Below are positions 1 to 8,429 of a stretch of 49,226 bases of DNA, one piece after another. The first letter of the stretch is position 1. Each line of letters opens with the position of its first letter. Under the pieces are notes generated by a model, which saw only the letters and a program-made list of their open reading frames with translations, was not told the origin of the DNA and did no database searches. The position numbers and the translations under genes are program-made. Origin of the DNA: Alkalicoccus luteus (GTDB lineage: Bacteria; Bacillota; Bacilli; Bacillales; Salisediminibacteriaceae); the NCBI RefSeq assembly GCF_012034335.1, contig NZ_JAATHJ010000025.1, positions 1-49,226 on the forward strand, read 5' to 3'.

Positions 1-11
1 GTACGCTCACA

Positions 12-129
<118 letters not shown>

Positions 130-140
130 CTTTTTTATAT

Positions 141-216
141 GGGGCCTTAGCTCAGCTGGGAGAGCGCCTGCCTTGCACGCAGGAGGTCAGCGGTTCGATC
201 CCGCTAGGCTCCACCA
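141..216 (+). tRNA. tRNA-Ala (TGC)
   Basis: Cloverleaf with GGGGCCT/AGGCTCC acceptor, TGC anticodon at 174-176, TTCGATC T-loop and encoded CCA. First gene of the 14-tRNA cluster after 5S rRNA. Confidence 0.97.
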
Positions 217-242
217 TTTTTAATTTGAATACTTATATTTGC

Positions 243-319
243 GGCGGTGTAGCTCAGCTGGCTAGAGCGTACGGTTCATACCCGTGAGGTCGGGGGTTCG
301 ATTCCCTCCGCCGCTACCA
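243..319 (+). tRNA. tRNA-Met (CAT), elongator type
   Basis: Cloverleaf with CAT anticodon and encoded CCA. It begins GGCGGTG rather than the CGCGGGG start of Bacillus initiator tRNA, and it differs from the tRNA-Ile2 (CAT) body, so elongator Met is the best call. Confidence 0.93.
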
Positions 320-326
320 ATGTTCT

Positions 327-419
327 GGAGGAGTACCCAAGTCTGGCTGAAGGGATCGGTCTTGAAAACCGACAGGGGTGTCAAAGCCCGCGGGGGTTCG
401 AATCCCTCCTCCTCCGCCA
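327..419 (+). tRNA. tRNA-Ser (TGA)
   Basis: 93 nt class II tRNA with a long variable arm, TGA anticodon at 363-365 and encoded CCA. Confidence 0.97.
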
Positions 420-448
420 TTGATTTTTTCAGTGATTTTTATTATACT

Positions 449-524
449 GGTCCCGTGGTGTAGCGGTTAACATGCCTGCCTGTCACGCAGGAGATCGCGG
501 GTTCGATTCCCGTCGGGACCGCCA
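449..524 (+). tRNA. tRNA-Asp (GTC)
   Basis: Cloverleaf with GGTCCCG/CGGGACC acceptor, GTC anticodon in CCTGTCACG, and encoded CCA. Confidence 0.97.
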
Positions 525-535
525 TTTTTATACGT

Positions 536-620
536 GGAGGGGTAGCGAAGTTGGCCAAACGCGGCGGACTGTAAATCCGCTCCTTCGGGTTCGGGAGTTC
601 GAATCTCTCCCCCTCCACCA
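536..620 (+). tRNA. tRNA-Tyr (GTA)
   Basis: 85 nt class II tRNA with GGAGGGG/CCCCTCC acceptor, GTA anticodon in ACTGTAAAT, a long variable arm and encoded CCA. Confidence 0.97.
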
Positions 621-627
621 ACTTCAC

Positions 628-701
628 AGGGGTATAGTTTAATGGTAAAACGAAGGTCTCCAAAACCTTTGATGTGGGTTCGATTCCTGCTACCCCTGCC
701 A
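628..701 (+). tRNA. tRNA-Trp (CCA)
   Basis: Cloverleaf with AGGGGTA acceptor, CCA anticodon at 660-662 in TCTCCAAAA, and encoded 3' CCA. Confidence 0.97.
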
Positions 702-715
702 TACATACTTATTAA

Positions 716-792
716 GGCGGTTGTGGCGAAGTGGTTAACGCACCGGATTGTGATTCCGGCATTCGTGGGTTCAATTCCCATCAACCGCCCCA
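716..792 (+). tRNA. tRNA-His (GTG)
   Basis: Cloverleaf with GTG anticodon in ATTGTGATT and encoded CCA. The gene includes the extra 5' G (G-1) typical of tRNA-His. Confidence 0.97.
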
Positions 793-802
793 TTTTATAT
801 TT

Positions 803-877
803 AGGGCTATAGCCAAGCGGTAAGGCATCGGATTTTGATTCCGTGATTCGCAGGTTCGAATCCTGCTAGCCCTGCCA
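803..877 (+). tRNA. tRNA-Gln (TTG)
   Basis: Cloverleaf with AGGGCTA/TAGCCCT acceptor, TTG anticodon in ATTTTGATT, and encoded CCA. Confidence 0.96.
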
Positions 878-893
878 TTTTTTGATCACATAT

Positions 894-968
894 GCGGGAA
901 TAGCTCAGTGGTAGAGCACCACCTTGCCAAGGTGGGGGTCGCGGGTTCGAATCCCGTTTCCCGCTCCA
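894..968 (+). tRNA. tRNA-Gly (GCC)
   Basis: Cloverleaf with GCGGGAA acceptor, GCC anticodon in CTTGCCAAG, and encoded CCA. Confidence 0.97.
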
Positions 969-975
969 GATATTT

Positions 976-1052
<77 letters not shown>

Positions 1053-1082
1053 TTTACATTACAATTGGATAGTTTGCCTGAT

Positions 1083-1156
1083 GCGGGTGTAGTTTAGTGG
1101 TAAAACCTCAGCCTTCCAAGCTGATGATGTGGGTTCGATTCCCATCACCCGCTCCA
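1083..1156 (+). tRNA. tRNA-Gly (TCC)
   Basis: Cloverleaf with GCGGGTG acceptor, TCC anticodon in CTTCCAAG, and encoded CCA. Confidence 0.97.
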
Positions 1157-1177
1157 TTTTTATGTCTTTTTTGGTGG

Positions 1178-1254
<77 letters not shown>

Positions 1255-1259
1255 TTTTA

Positions 1260-1334
1260 GGCCCGTTGGTCAAGTGGTTAAGACACCGCCCTTTCACGGC
1301 GGTAACACGGGTTCGAATCCCGTACGGGTCACCA
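1260..1334 (+). tRNA. tRNA-Glu (TTC)
   Basis: Cloverleaf with GGCCCGT acceptor, TTC anticodon in CTTTCACG, and encoded CCA. Only five bases separate it from tRNA-Ile. Confidence 0.97.
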
Positions 1335-1340
1335 TATTCC

Positions 1341-1416
1341 GAGCCATTAGCTCAGTTGGTAGAGCATCTGACTTTTAATCAGAGGGTCGAAGGTTCGAGT
1401 CCTTCATGGCTCACCA
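1341..1416 (+). tRNA. tRNA-Lys (TTT)
   Basis: Cloverleaf with GAGCCAT/ATGGCTC acceptor, TTT anticodon in CTTTTAAT, and encoded CCA. Last tRNA of the cluster, followed by a terminator. Confidence 0.97.
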
Positions 1417-1432
1417 TGTATTGATATGACAA

Positions 1433-1461
1433 GTCTTCTGCGCATGCAGAAGGCTTTTTTT
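1433..1461 (+). terminator. Terminator of the rRNA/tRNA operon
   Basis: A nine-pair stem (GTCTTCTGC with GCAGAAGGC) around a GCAT loop is followed by seven Ts. It sits just after the last tRNA and closes the operon. Confidence 0.9.
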
Positions 1462-1843
1462 CTCGTGTTTCACAGTTAAGTCGGCTGCCGACTGATTTTC
1501 ATGAGCAGTCTGAAACTGAAGAACAGAAGGTTTTCACCTTCCTCCCAGATTGTTTAAAGTGCAAGCTCAGGCAGCTGGTTTAGATTCGTTCACGCATAGG
1601 AGCAAAAGATAGTTGTGGTATCTATTTCGTTGTCTGAAGTAAAAATTTGAGCGATGAACGCTTCAAGATCCGGCTATTTTTCTTCCAAACAGATCGATAT
1701 GTGAATGGCTTTTACAGAAGAGATAAAATGGCAGATTCACTGACATGTTGCAATTAATGGATGATTATGGATATACAATCCTGAATAGAGAATTGAATCA
1801 GCTGATTTAGCTTAAACACAGCAGCAGAAAGAGGTTGAAAGGA

Positions 1844-1859
1844 TTGTAAGCGCATCCAG
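1844..1859 (+). promoter_or_regulatory. Distal cre-like site upstream of gapN
   Basis: TTGTAAGCGCATCCAG matches 14 of 16 positions of the CcpA operator consensus WTGNAARCGNWWWCAW. It lies about 160 bases upstream of the gapN start. Binding is inferred from the match only. Confidence 0.35.
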
Positions 1860-1941
1860 TTTGTCAGATTTGTTGCCATCTAGTAGATTGTGCTCAAATA
1901 AAACACATGCGATTCGTTATTTTCTTGAGCAAAGCACTTGT

Positions 1942-1957
1942 TTGTAAATGTTTTCAC
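1942..1957 (+). promoter_or_regulatory. Proximal cre-like site in the gapN promoter region
   Basis: TTGTAAATGTTTTCAC matches 14 of 16 positions of the CcpA operator consensus. It overlaps the region where the gapN promoter should be (TTGTTT at 1938-1943 and TTTAAT at 1962-1967, 18 bases apart), about 65 bases before the ATG. Confidence 0.4.
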
Positions 1958-2020
1958 GTGGTTTAATATACAACATTACCTCTTTAGAGGGCTAAACTAC
2001 GAAACGGAGTGTGAGTAAAC

Positions 2021-3466
2021 ATGGCATTACGTCAAGACGATAAAAAGTTTCATACCCTGCTGGATAACAAGTGGGTTGGAAGCAAGAGTGGAGAAACTGT
2101 CAAGATTTACTCTCCGGATAATCAGGAAGTGACTGGGGAAATTCCGGCATTAAGCCAGGCTGAGGTAGATGCGGCAGTTGCGAAAACTGCGGATGTACAG
2201 CCGAACTGGGAAGCACTTGACGGAACGGAACGATCTGAACTGCTTCACCGCTGGGCTCAGGAGCTTGAAAAAATGACGGATGAAATTGGTGACATGATTC
2301 ATAAAGAAGTGGGCAAGACGCTCTCTGCAGCGAAGAGCGAGGTAAAGCGTACCGCTCAGCTGATTCGTCACACGGCTGAAGAGGGTCTGCGCACACATGG
2401 AAGCTTTATTCAGGGCGATGCCTTTCCTGGTGCCTCAAAGTCGACTAAAGCAATGGTGCAAAAGGTGCCTCACGGTGTGGTGCTTGCGATTGCCCCATTT
2501 AACTACCCTGTGAACCTGGCGGCATCTAAAATTGCTCCTGCGCTTATAACAGGAAATACAGTTGTATTTAAGCCTGCTACACAGGGGGCTGTCAGCGGAC
2601 TGCTGATGGTGGAAGCTCTTGTGAAAGCCGGACTTCCGGAAGGCGTTCTTAACGTTGTAACGGGACGTGGCTCCGTGATTGGTGATTTCGTTGTTACACA
2701 TCCGAAAATTGACATGATCACCTTTACCGGCGGAACGGCTACCGGACAGCATATCGCCAAGAAGGCGTCCATGATTCCGGTTGTGCTTGAGCTTGGAGGA
2801 AAAGACCCTGCGATTGTGCTGCAGGATGCAGACCTTGATAAAGCTGCCAAAGAAATTGTGAGCGGTGCGCTCAGCTATTCCGGTCAGCGCTGCACGGCTA
2901 TTAAGCGTGTAATGGTTGTAAATGAAGTCGCAGATGAGCTCGTTGCTAAAGTGAAGGAGCGTGTTGCGGCTCTGAAGGTCGGACCATCTTCTGATGATGC
3001 GGATATAACACCGATGATCGACCAGAAATCTGCTGACTTTGTCGTATCACTTATCGATGATGCGAAGCAGAAAGGTGCTACTGTCGTTCATGAGGGCATT
3101 CAGGACCAAAACCTTCTCGGACCGACGCTTCTTGATAACGTGACAGAGGATATGGAGGTAGCATGGGAAGAGCAGTTTGGACCAGTGCTTCCATTTATCC
3201 GTATCTCCAATGAGCTGGAGGCAATTGATCTGGAGCGCCGCAATGCATACGGTCTTCAGGCCAGTATCTTCACAAAGAATCTGGAAAATGCCTTTACGAT
3301 TGCTGACAAGCTGAATGTTGGTACTGTTCAGGTGAACGGTAAAACGTCACGCGGACCGGATCACTTCCCGTTCCTCGGCGTGAAAAACTCCGGACAGGGC
3401 GTTCAAGGTATCGGCCGCAGCATTGATTCCATGCTGCGCGATAAGGTACTCGTTCTGAACCTGTAA
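2021..3466 (+). CDS. gapN: NADP-dependent glyceraldehyde-3-phosphate dehydrogenase (non-phosphorylating)
   Basis: 481 aa aldehyde dehydrogenase that would oxidise glyceraldehyde-3-phosphate directly to 3-phosphoglycerate with NADP+, making NADPH and bypassing the ATP-yielding glycolytic step. The ALDH catalytic residues are visible: Asn161 in APFNYPVN, Glu257 in LELGGKDPA and nucleophile Cys291 in YSGQRCTAIKRV, the last being typical of GapN rather than of general ALDHs. Length fits the family (about 475-485 aa). The ATG follows an ACGGAGTGTGAG ribosome site. The gene is monocistronic, preceded by a long leader with two cre-like sites and closed by a terminator shared with the convergent lipoprotein gene. 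ALDH subfamily assignment is confident; substrate is inferred from family signatures. Confidence 0.9.
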   Translation: MALRQDDKKFHTLLDNKWVGSKSGETVKIYSPDNQEVTGEIPALSQAEVDAAVAKTADVQPNWEALDGTERSELLHRWAQELEKMTDEIGDMIHKEVGKTLSAAKSEVKRTAQLIRHTAEEGLRTHGSFIQGDAFPGASKSTKAMVQKVPHGVVLAIAPFNYPVNLAASKIAPALITGNTVVFKPATQGAVSGLLMVEALVKAGLPEGVLNVVTGRGSVIGDFVVTHPKIDMITFTGGTATGQHIAKKASMIPVVLELGGKDPAIVLQDADLDKAAKEIVSGALSYSGQRCTAIKRVMVVNEVADELVAKVKERVAALKVGPSSDDADITPMIDQKSADFVVSLIDDAKQKGATVVHEGIQDQNLLGPTLLDNVTEDMEVAWEEQFGPVLPFIRISNELEAIDLERRNAYGLQASIFTKNLENAFTIADKLNVGTVQVNGKTSRGPDHFPFLGVKNSGQGVQGIGRSIDSMLRDKVLVLNL

Positions 3467-3480
3467 AGACAGAAGCGTTA

Positions 3481-3519
3481 AAAGAGCGGCCGGGAGGTGA
3501 TCCTCCGGGCCGCTCTTTA
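3481..3519. terminator. Bidirectional terminator between gapN and the convergent lipoprotein gene
   Basis: A long hairpin (AAAGAGCGGCC pairing with GGCCGCTCTTT, plus an inner GGGAGG/CCTCC stem) ends in T-rich sequence on the plus strand and has an A-rich start that serves the minus strand. Confidence 0.85.
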
Positions 3520-3526
3520 TGATTTG

Positions 3527-4339
3527 TTACATTCCGCCCATTCCGGCGTCATCGACTTCTTCTGCGTTGTCGAGTACGTCCTGTGGAATTTCAATTGGGT
3601 CTACCTCGTTAAAGTCATACATGTTCATATCCATACTTTGCTGCATGACAGCCTTTTCTCCCATCATTTCCATGGACATCGTAATATCCATTACACCACG
3701 GGTTTGATAATACGTGTCTTTATTAATGTGCACGGTATAAGCAAAGTCTTCAAAATCAATGTTTTCCATCATCATCATCATTTCATCGAAGCCGTCAATT
3801 CCAGCTCCGCCTGTGCTTTCAAGCAGCTCTTCGGCATCGATTTCCTCACCGGAAAAATGGATCACATACTCATCATCAATTTCTTCCATGTCGACATCCG
3901 AAACATAGTCGCGAAGCTGTTCAAGCTGCTGCTCTGGGCTTGTCTGAGCCTCTGCCATGGAGAGCATGTCATTCATGCTGTCGTCCGGAAGCTTCATCCA
4001 TTCGCCGGTCATCGGATCCTCCATGTAAAAACCATCCTCCGAGTGAAAGTAGGAGTTATAGGCCATCGTATCGTCCATCTCTTCCATTGTCATCGTCGTT
4101 TCCTGAAAGAATGCCATTGGATCATTCGTGATATTCATGCTGCTTTCGGCGTGAATGTTCATTGTTTCGCCCTGTGCTTCAATCTGCTGATCGATGATGC
4201 TGTCAGCGCGGTAGGAATCCGCTTCCTCCATCGTTTCTGCTGATTGTATGAGAACGTCTTCCGCGCTCTCATCGGTGCCGCACGCTGCCAGCAGTCCGAC
4301 CGAACCGGCAAAGCAGAGCAATGCTCCAGATTTTTTCAT
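3527..4339 (-). CDS. Methionine-rich acidic lipoprotein, possibly DUF6612-like
   Basis: 270 aa with a lipoprotein signal peptide: a short Lys-rich start, a hydrophobic core and a lipobox LLAAC with Cys20. The mature protein should be anchored on the outer face of the membrane. It is strongly acidic and rich in Met, with five Met in a row near residues 188-192 and a C-terminal GMGGM. Size and the TGEWMKL-type segment recall the DUF6612/LppX-like family of Bacillaceae lipoproteins, whose role is not established. A GGATGAAGCGAC ribosome site precedes the ATG. Convergent with gapN. No enzyme motif is seen, so no function is assigned. Confidence 0.75.
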   Translation of the reverse strand: MKKSGALLCFAGSVGLLAACGTDESAEDVLIQSAETMEEADSYRADSIIDQQIEAQGETMNIHAESSMNITNDPMAFFQETTMTMEEMDDTMAYNSYFHSEDGFYMEDPMTGEWMKLPDDSMNDMLSMAEAQTSPEQQLEQLRDYVSDVDMEEIDDEYVIHFSGEEIDAEELLESTGGAGIDGFDEMMMMMENIDFEDFAYTVHINKDTYYQTRGVMDITMSMEMMGEKAVMQQSMDMNMYDFNEVDPIEIPQDVLDNAEEVDDAGMGGM

Positions 4340-4489
4340 GTCGCTTCATCCTTTCATCGAGTCTGATAGATTAACGTATGAAGAGTTGGAAAAGTTTCAT
4401 CCGGCTCTGGTTTTTTGAGTAGAAACAAGATACGATAGTGGCGGTTGGTGCCTTCATCATACCATTTATTGAGGAAAAGAGGGAAATTA

Positions 4490-4702
4490 ATGGAAGGAAT
4501 TGAAGCGGTCAACTGGGAGCTGATTGCCCCGTTTGTCCTGTTGGAGTTCATGCTTACACTCCTGGCGCTGGTACTTTGCATCCGCCAGGACATGACGAAA
4601 GAACGCAGGCTTGTCTGGATATTGATTATTATTTTCATTAACTTTCTTGGCCCAATCATTTATTTACTGTTTGGCAGACGCAAGAAAAGTACAACGGATT
4701 GA
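4490..4702 (+). CDS. Small PLDc_N-domain membrane protein (YxlE-like)
   Basis: 70 aa with two membrane segments, roughly residues 10-30 and 40-60, ending in a basic GRRKKS tail. The pattern of an acidic or aromatic start, a helix with a conserved C-x-R loop, a Trp-rich second helix containing FINFLGPIIYLLFGR, then RRK is that of PLDc_N proteins such as B. subtilis YxlE. In B. subtilis yxlE sits with an ABC transporter and sigY regulators; here it stands alone, so its partner is unknown. The ATG at 4490 is chosen because GAGGAAAAGAGGG lies just upstream; longer in-frame starts lack a ribosome site. Confidence 0.75.
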   Translation: MEGIEAVNWELIAPFVLLEFMLTLLALVLCIRQDMTKERRLVWILIIIFINFLGPIIYLLFGRRKKSTTD

Positions 4703-4781
4703 TTATTCGAACAATTCAGTCTGAGACCTAGAATGGTTGCACACGCTGGTGTAGAATAGGGACATTGAGGAGGGACTATTC

Positions 4782-5279
4782 ATGACGGATAAAGAAAGGG
4801 AACTGCTGCTGTTGATTGAGAAAGAAGGTCGGATGCCGGCAGAAAAATTGGCGAAAATGCTGGATATACAGCTTAATGAAGTGAAACTGATGCTTGAAAA
4901 TCTGGAGAAGCGAAGCGTTATTCTAGGGTACTCAGCTGTGATTGACTGGACCAAGGCGTCCGGAACGGAAATGGTCACAGCCATGATTGATGTGAAGGTG
5001 ACACCTAAACGCGGTGTCGGCTTTGACGAAGTGGCTGAACGAATTTACCGGTTTAAAGAAGTAAAGGCATGCTACCTGATGTCAGGTACATATGACCTTT
5101 CTGTTGTTCTGGAGGGCAGAACGATGTCGGAGATTGCCAACTTCGTATCTGAAAAACTCTCGACGCTCGACTCCGTCATCTCAACGACGACACATTTTCA
5201 GTTGAAAAAATACAAGCACGACGGAATTATGTTTGAAGAGGATGATGATGAAGATCCGCGTATGGTGGTATCGCCATGA
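4782..5279 (+). CDS. alaR: Lrp/AsnC-family transcriptional regulator (AlaR-like)
   Basis: 165 aa. The N-terminal winged helix-turn-helix covers residues 1-60 (ERELLLLIEKEGRMPAEKLA, AKMLDIQLNEVKLMLENLEK). An AsnC/RAM ligand-binding domain follows at about 65-150 (AMIDVKVTPKRGVGFDEVAE, CYLMSGTYDLSVVLEG). The stop overlaps the start of the aminotransferase gene (ATGA), so the two are translationally coupled. The same pair, alaR-alaT (yugG-yugH), occurs in B. subtilis, where AlaR regulates alanine metabolism. GAGGAGGGACTATTC supplies a good ribosome site. Confidence 0.88.
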   Translation: MTDKERELLLLIEKEGRMPAEKLAKMLDIQLNEVKLMLENLEKRSVILGYSAVIDWTKASGTEMVTAMIDVKVTPKRGVGFDEVAERIYRFKEVKACYLMSGTYDLSVVLEGRTMSEIANFVSEKLSTLDSVISTTTHFQLKKYKHDGIMFEEDDDEDPRMVVSP

Positions 5280-6463
5280 CGCAGGTTAAAAAACACGAAG
5301 CGAAGCTTTCCCGGGCGGTTGAGAGTATTCAGCCATCCGGGATACGCCGTTTTTTCGACATGGCCTCATCGATGGAAAACATCATTTCCCTCGGAGTCGG
5401 AGAACCGGATTTTACAACACCGTGGAGCGTCAGGGAAGCAAGCATCCACTCTCTTGAATCAGGAAGGACCTCCTACACGGCAAATGCCGGCCTGATCGAG
5501 CTTCGTGAAGCCATCAGTGATTATATGGAGGAGCGCTTCGACGTCAGCTACCGACCGGAGGACGAAGTGATCGTGACGGTCGGAGCGAGTGAAGGAATTG
5601 ATATTGCGTTGCGGAGCGTGGTTGATCCTGGCGATGACGTGCTGATTGTGGAGCCATGCTTTGTCTCTTATGCACCGCTCGTATCGATGGCAGGTGGACA
5701 GCCGATACCCGTTCCCACATTTATGAAGGACGATTTCCAGGTGACGCTTGAGACGCTTCAGGAGAAGATCACGCCAAAGACTAAAGCGATCATGCTTTCG
5801 TTTCCGAACAATCCTACCGGAGGGGTAATGGGCAGAGAAGACTTAGAAAAGCTCAGGGACTTTATCATCGAGCATGATCTGGTTGTGCTGTCGGATGAAA
5901 TTTACGCTGAGCTTTCCTACGATCAGGAGCACGTCAGCACGGCAGCGATCGATGGGTTGAAGGAGAGAACAATTTTAATTTCCGGTTTTTCCAAGTCATT
6001 TGCGATGACTGGCTGGCGCGTCGGCTACGTTTGTGCGCCTGCCGCCTATGCAGCTGCGATGCTGAAGATTCATCAGTATGCAATGATGTGTGCTTCAACA
6101 ATGGCTCAGTATGCAGCGCTTGAAGCGTTAACGAATGGACGCCAGGAAATGGAAGAAATGATTACAAGCTACAGACAGCGCCGGAACTTCTTCGTGAAAT
6201 CACTGAGGGAGGCAGGCCTTTCCTGTCATACTCCGGGCGGCGCGTTTTATGCGTTTCCTTCGATCAAAGCGTCCGGTCTGAGTTCGGAACAGTTTGCTGA
6301 ACAGCTGCTGCTCGAACAGCACGTTGCCGTCGTGCCGGGACACGTTTTCGGTGAGGGCGGGGAAGGTCACATCCGTTGTTCCTATGCGGCTTCGATGGCC
6401 CAGCTGGAGGAGGCTGTAGACCGGATTGCGGTCTTTATGAACACGATAAAAAAGGAAGGGTAA
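5276..6463 (+). CDS. alaT: PLP-dependent class I aminotransferase (AlaT-like alanine transaminase)
   Basis: 395 aa fold-type I aminotransferase. Key residues are visible: PNNPTG at 177-182, Asp207 in SDEIY, the PLP lysine Lys240 in SGFSKSFAMTGWRVGY and Arg248. By synteny and similarity it is the counterpart of B. subtilis YugH/AlaT, moving the amino group between alanine and 2-oxoglutarate. The start overlaps alaR by four bases, and yugI follows from its own promoter. Substrate specificity (alanine against other small amino acids) is inferred from the neighbourhood. Confidence 0.88.
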   Translation: MTQVKKHEAKLSRAVESIQPSGIRRFFDMASSMENIISLGVGEPDFTTPWSVREASIHSLESGRTSYTANAGLIELREAISDYMEERFDVSYRPEDEVIVTVGASEGIDIALRSVVDPGDDVLIVEPCFVSYAPLVSMAGGQPIPVPTFMKDDFQVTLETLQEKITPKTKAIMLSFPNNPTGGVMGREDLEKLRDFIIEHDLVVLSDEIYAELSYDQEHVSTAAIDGLKERTILISGFSKSFAMTGWRVGYVCAPAAYAAAMLKIHQYAMMCASTMAQYAALEALTNGRQEMEEMITSYRQRRNFFVKSLREAGLSCHTPGGAFYAFPSIKASGLSSEQFAEQLLLEQHVAVVPGHVFGEGGEGHIRCSYAASMAQLEEAVDRIAVFMNTIKKEG

Positions 6464-6469
6464 AGCCCT

Positions 6470-6498
6470 TTGTTTTTTAACAAAATCCGTGTTATAAT
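6470..6498 (+). promoter_or_regulatory. Sigma-A promoter of yugI
   Basis: TTGTTT at 6470-6475 and a perfect TATAAT at 6493-6498 are separated by 17 bases, about 35 bases before the yugI start. It overlaps the end of the upstream gene's trailer. Confidence 0.85.
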
Positions 6499-6531
6499 TA
6501 CACAGTTAAAAAATATTTAGGAGTTGTTTTC

Positions 6532-6945
6532 ATGTCAGGTCAATACGAAGTTGGAAGTATCGTTGAAGGAAAAGTTACAGGAATCAAGCCTTTTGGTGCA
6601 TTTGTTGCACTGGACGAAAAAAAGCAGGGTCTTGTACACATTTCCCACATTGCACACGGTTACGTGAAGGATATCAATGACGAGCTGTCTGTAGGGGACA
6701 CTGTTAAAGTCAAGATTCTTTCTGTTGATGAAGCTTCTGGTAAAATATCTCTTTCTATTAAAGAGACACAGCCGAAGCCGGAACGTCAAGAGCGTCCACG
6801 CCACCAGGGCGGCGGCGGACCAAAGCGCGGCAACAGCCAGCAGAGCCAGCCGCAGGGCTTCAACACGCTGGAAGATAAGCTGAAGGACTGGCTCAAGCAG
6901 TCCAACGAAATTCAGGCTGATCTTAACAAGCGCATTAAAAAGTAA
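6532..6945 (+). CDS. yugI: S1-domain RNA-binding protein, general stress protein 13 family
   Basis: 137 aa. Residues 6-75 form an S1 domain (GSIVEGKVTGIKPFGAFVAL, GLVHISHIAHGYVKD, GDTVKVKILSVDEASGKISL). A basic Gln/Gly/Arg-rich linker follows (about 78-108) and then a helical C-terminus (LEDKLKDWLKQSNEIQADLN). This layout is that of B. subtilis YugI (GSP13), a ribosome-associated protein. It has a strong sigma-A promoter and an AGGAG ribosome site, and the terminator at 6995-7028 makes it a single-gene unit. Confidence 0.92.
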   Translation: MSGQYEVGSIVEGKVTGIKPFGAFVALDEKKQGLVHISHIAHGYVKDINDELSVGDTVKVKILSVDEASGKISLSIKETQPKPERQERPRHQGGGGPKRGNSQQSQPQGFNTLEDKLKDWLKQSNEIQADLNKRIKK

Positions 6946-6994
6946 GTTCCTGTCTTTTTCTTTAAGGAACGCCGGCTCGTCCGGCACTTCCACC

Positions 6995-7028
6995 GAAAAA
7001 AGCACTGTCTCCGGACGGTGCTTTTTTT
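6995..7028 (+). terminator. Terminator after yugI
   Basis: AAAAAAGCACTGTC and GACGGTGCTTTTTTT form a hairpin around TCCG, with a run of seven Ts. Confidence 0.92.
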
Positions 7029-7113
7029 GCGTCAGTCAGATTCGTTGCATCTCCAGAATGAATTCGGGATAATGAATGAGTGATCGCAATCAGTTAAAGG
7101 AGTGACAGCTGCA

Positions 7114-8280
7114 ATGGAAAACTTTACGTATCAAAATCCGACGAAGCTCATTTTCGGGCAGGGACAGGTACAGGAACAGCTCGCAGATCAGCTCGGAGCT
7201 CTCGGTAAAAATGTGATGGTCGTCTATGGTGGCGGAAGTATAAAGAAAAACGGACTTTACGATGAAGTGATGGGAATATTAAACGACAATGGCTTTACCG
7301 TGCATGAACTGGCCGGCGTTGAACCGAATCCGCGTGTCGATACGGTTCGTAAAGGGATAGAAAAAGCCCGCAGCAACCAAGTGAATGCTTTGCTTGCTGT
7401 AGGAGGCGGCAGCGTAATTGATGCAGTAAAAGCAATGGCGGCCGGCGTTAAATATGACGGCGATGTGTGGGATCTTGTCACGAAGAAGGCGAAGCCGGAA
7501 GCGGCACTTCCATTCGGAACAATTTTGACACTCGCTGCCACAGGCTCGGAAATGAACTCCGGTTCGGTTATTACGAACTGGGAAACACACGAGAAGTACG
7601 GCTGGGGAAGCCCGCTCGTGTTCCCGGCATTTTCTATACTGGATCCCGGCAACACGCTCAGCGTGCCGAAGGATCAGACGATATACGGCGTGGTTGATAT
7701 GATGACGCACGTGCTGGAGCAGTACTTTCATCCGCAGGACAATACGCCGCTTCAGGAAAGAATGTGTGAAGCCGTACTTCGCACCGTCATCGACGAAGCA
7801 CCCGGCCTTGTAAATAATCTGGAGGACCTGCAAAAGCGTGAAACGGTGCTCTATTCCGGTACGATTGCGCTGAACGGCACGCTTCAGATGGGGACCCGCG
7901 GAGACTGGGCGTCCCACAATATCGAACACGCCGTCTCAGCTGTGTATGACATTCCGCACGCTGGAGGGCTTGCCATCTTATTCCCGCAGTGGATGCGTCA
8001 CCATAAGAAGCTTGGGCAGAAGAAGCTTGTTCAGCTGGCTGAACGTGTCTGGGGAATTACCCCGGCAGGCAAGTCGGATGCTGAGCTTGCTGAAGAAGGC
8101 ATTCAGCGACTGGAGGAGTTTTGGCAGAACCTTGGTGCACCTGCCCGTCTCGCTGATTACGACATTGATGATTCCCGTCTCGAGGACATGGCTGACAAAG
8201 CGATGATCAACGGACCGTTCGGGAACTTTAATAAGCTCGAAAAAGATGATGTGCTCGCGATTTTACGCGCCTCGCTATAG
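7114..8280 (+). CDS. yugJ: Iron-containing alcohol dehydrogenase (YugJ-like)
   Basis: 388 aa group III (iron-type) alcohol dehydrogenase, probably NAD(P)H-dependent reduction of aldehydes such as butyraldehyde. It shows the dinucleotide-binding [14 protein letters not shown] and [15 protein letters not shown] segments and the metal-binding histidines within [19 protein letters not shown]. It is close to B. subtilis YugJ along its whole length and sits in the same order before pgi. ATG 7114 is chosen over GTG 7102 because AAAGGAG would be only one base from the GTG. Confidence 0.9.
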   Translation: MENFTYQNPTKLIFGQGQVQEQLADQLGALGKNVMVVYGGGSIKKNGLYDEVMGILNDNGFTVHELAGVEPNPRVDTVRKGIEKARSNQVNALLAVGGGSVIDAVKAMAAGVKYDGDVWDLVTKKAKPEAALPFGTILTLAATGSEMNSGSVITNWETHEKYGWGSPLVFPAFSILDPGNTLSVPKDQTIYGVVDMMTHVLEQYFHPQDNTPLQERMCEAVLRTVIDEAPGLVNNLEDLQKRETVLYSGTIALNGTLQMGTRGDWASHNIEHAVSAVYDIPHAGGLAILFPQWMRHHKKLGQKKLVQLAERVWGITPAGKSDAELAEEGIQRLEEFWQNLGAPARLADYDIDDSRLEDMADKAMINGPFGNFNKLEKDDVLAILRASL

Positions 8281-8286
8281 TGTTTC

Positions 8287-8319
8287 AAAAGCCGCTGAAT
8301 TCATTTTCAGCGGCTTTTC
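8287..8319 (+). terminator. Terminator after yugJ
   Basis: GCCGCTGAA pairs with TTCAGCGGC, followed by TTTT. Confidence 0.85.
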
Positions 8320-8429
8320 ACTGCAAATGACTTGTTGACAGCGGTTACAACCCGGCGGGCGCTTGCAACTTGGCGGCGGTTTTACTAAAGTGTTAAGTGG
8401 AAGTAAAAATGAGTATGGAGGAGACTACA

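Larger units (their letters stand above)
1464..2020. other. 557-base non-coding stretch before gapN
   Basis: No convincing ORF, RNA gene or repeat is seen. The AT-rich sequence carries stops in all frames. Its only recognisable elements are two cre-like sites (1844-1859 and 1942-1957) and a weak promoter-like region near 1938-1970. A 21-codon open stretch from the ATG near 1744 has no ribosome binding site and was not called. Confidence 0.6.

Noticed and set aside
442-793. Open frames antisense to the tRNA cluster
   Set aside because: They are complements of tRNA genes; repeated RDLLR- and GIEPT-like peptides are a known artefact of translating tRNAs.
1740-1815. Short open frame (about 21 codons) in the gapN leader
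   Set aside because: No ribosome site, no family resemblance and surrounding stops; treated as chance.
3497-4243. 248-codon open frame opposite the lipoprotein gene
   Set aside because: His- and Phe-rich shadow of an acidic Met-rich gene, without a ribosome site; the minus-strand gene has a lipobox and a good start.
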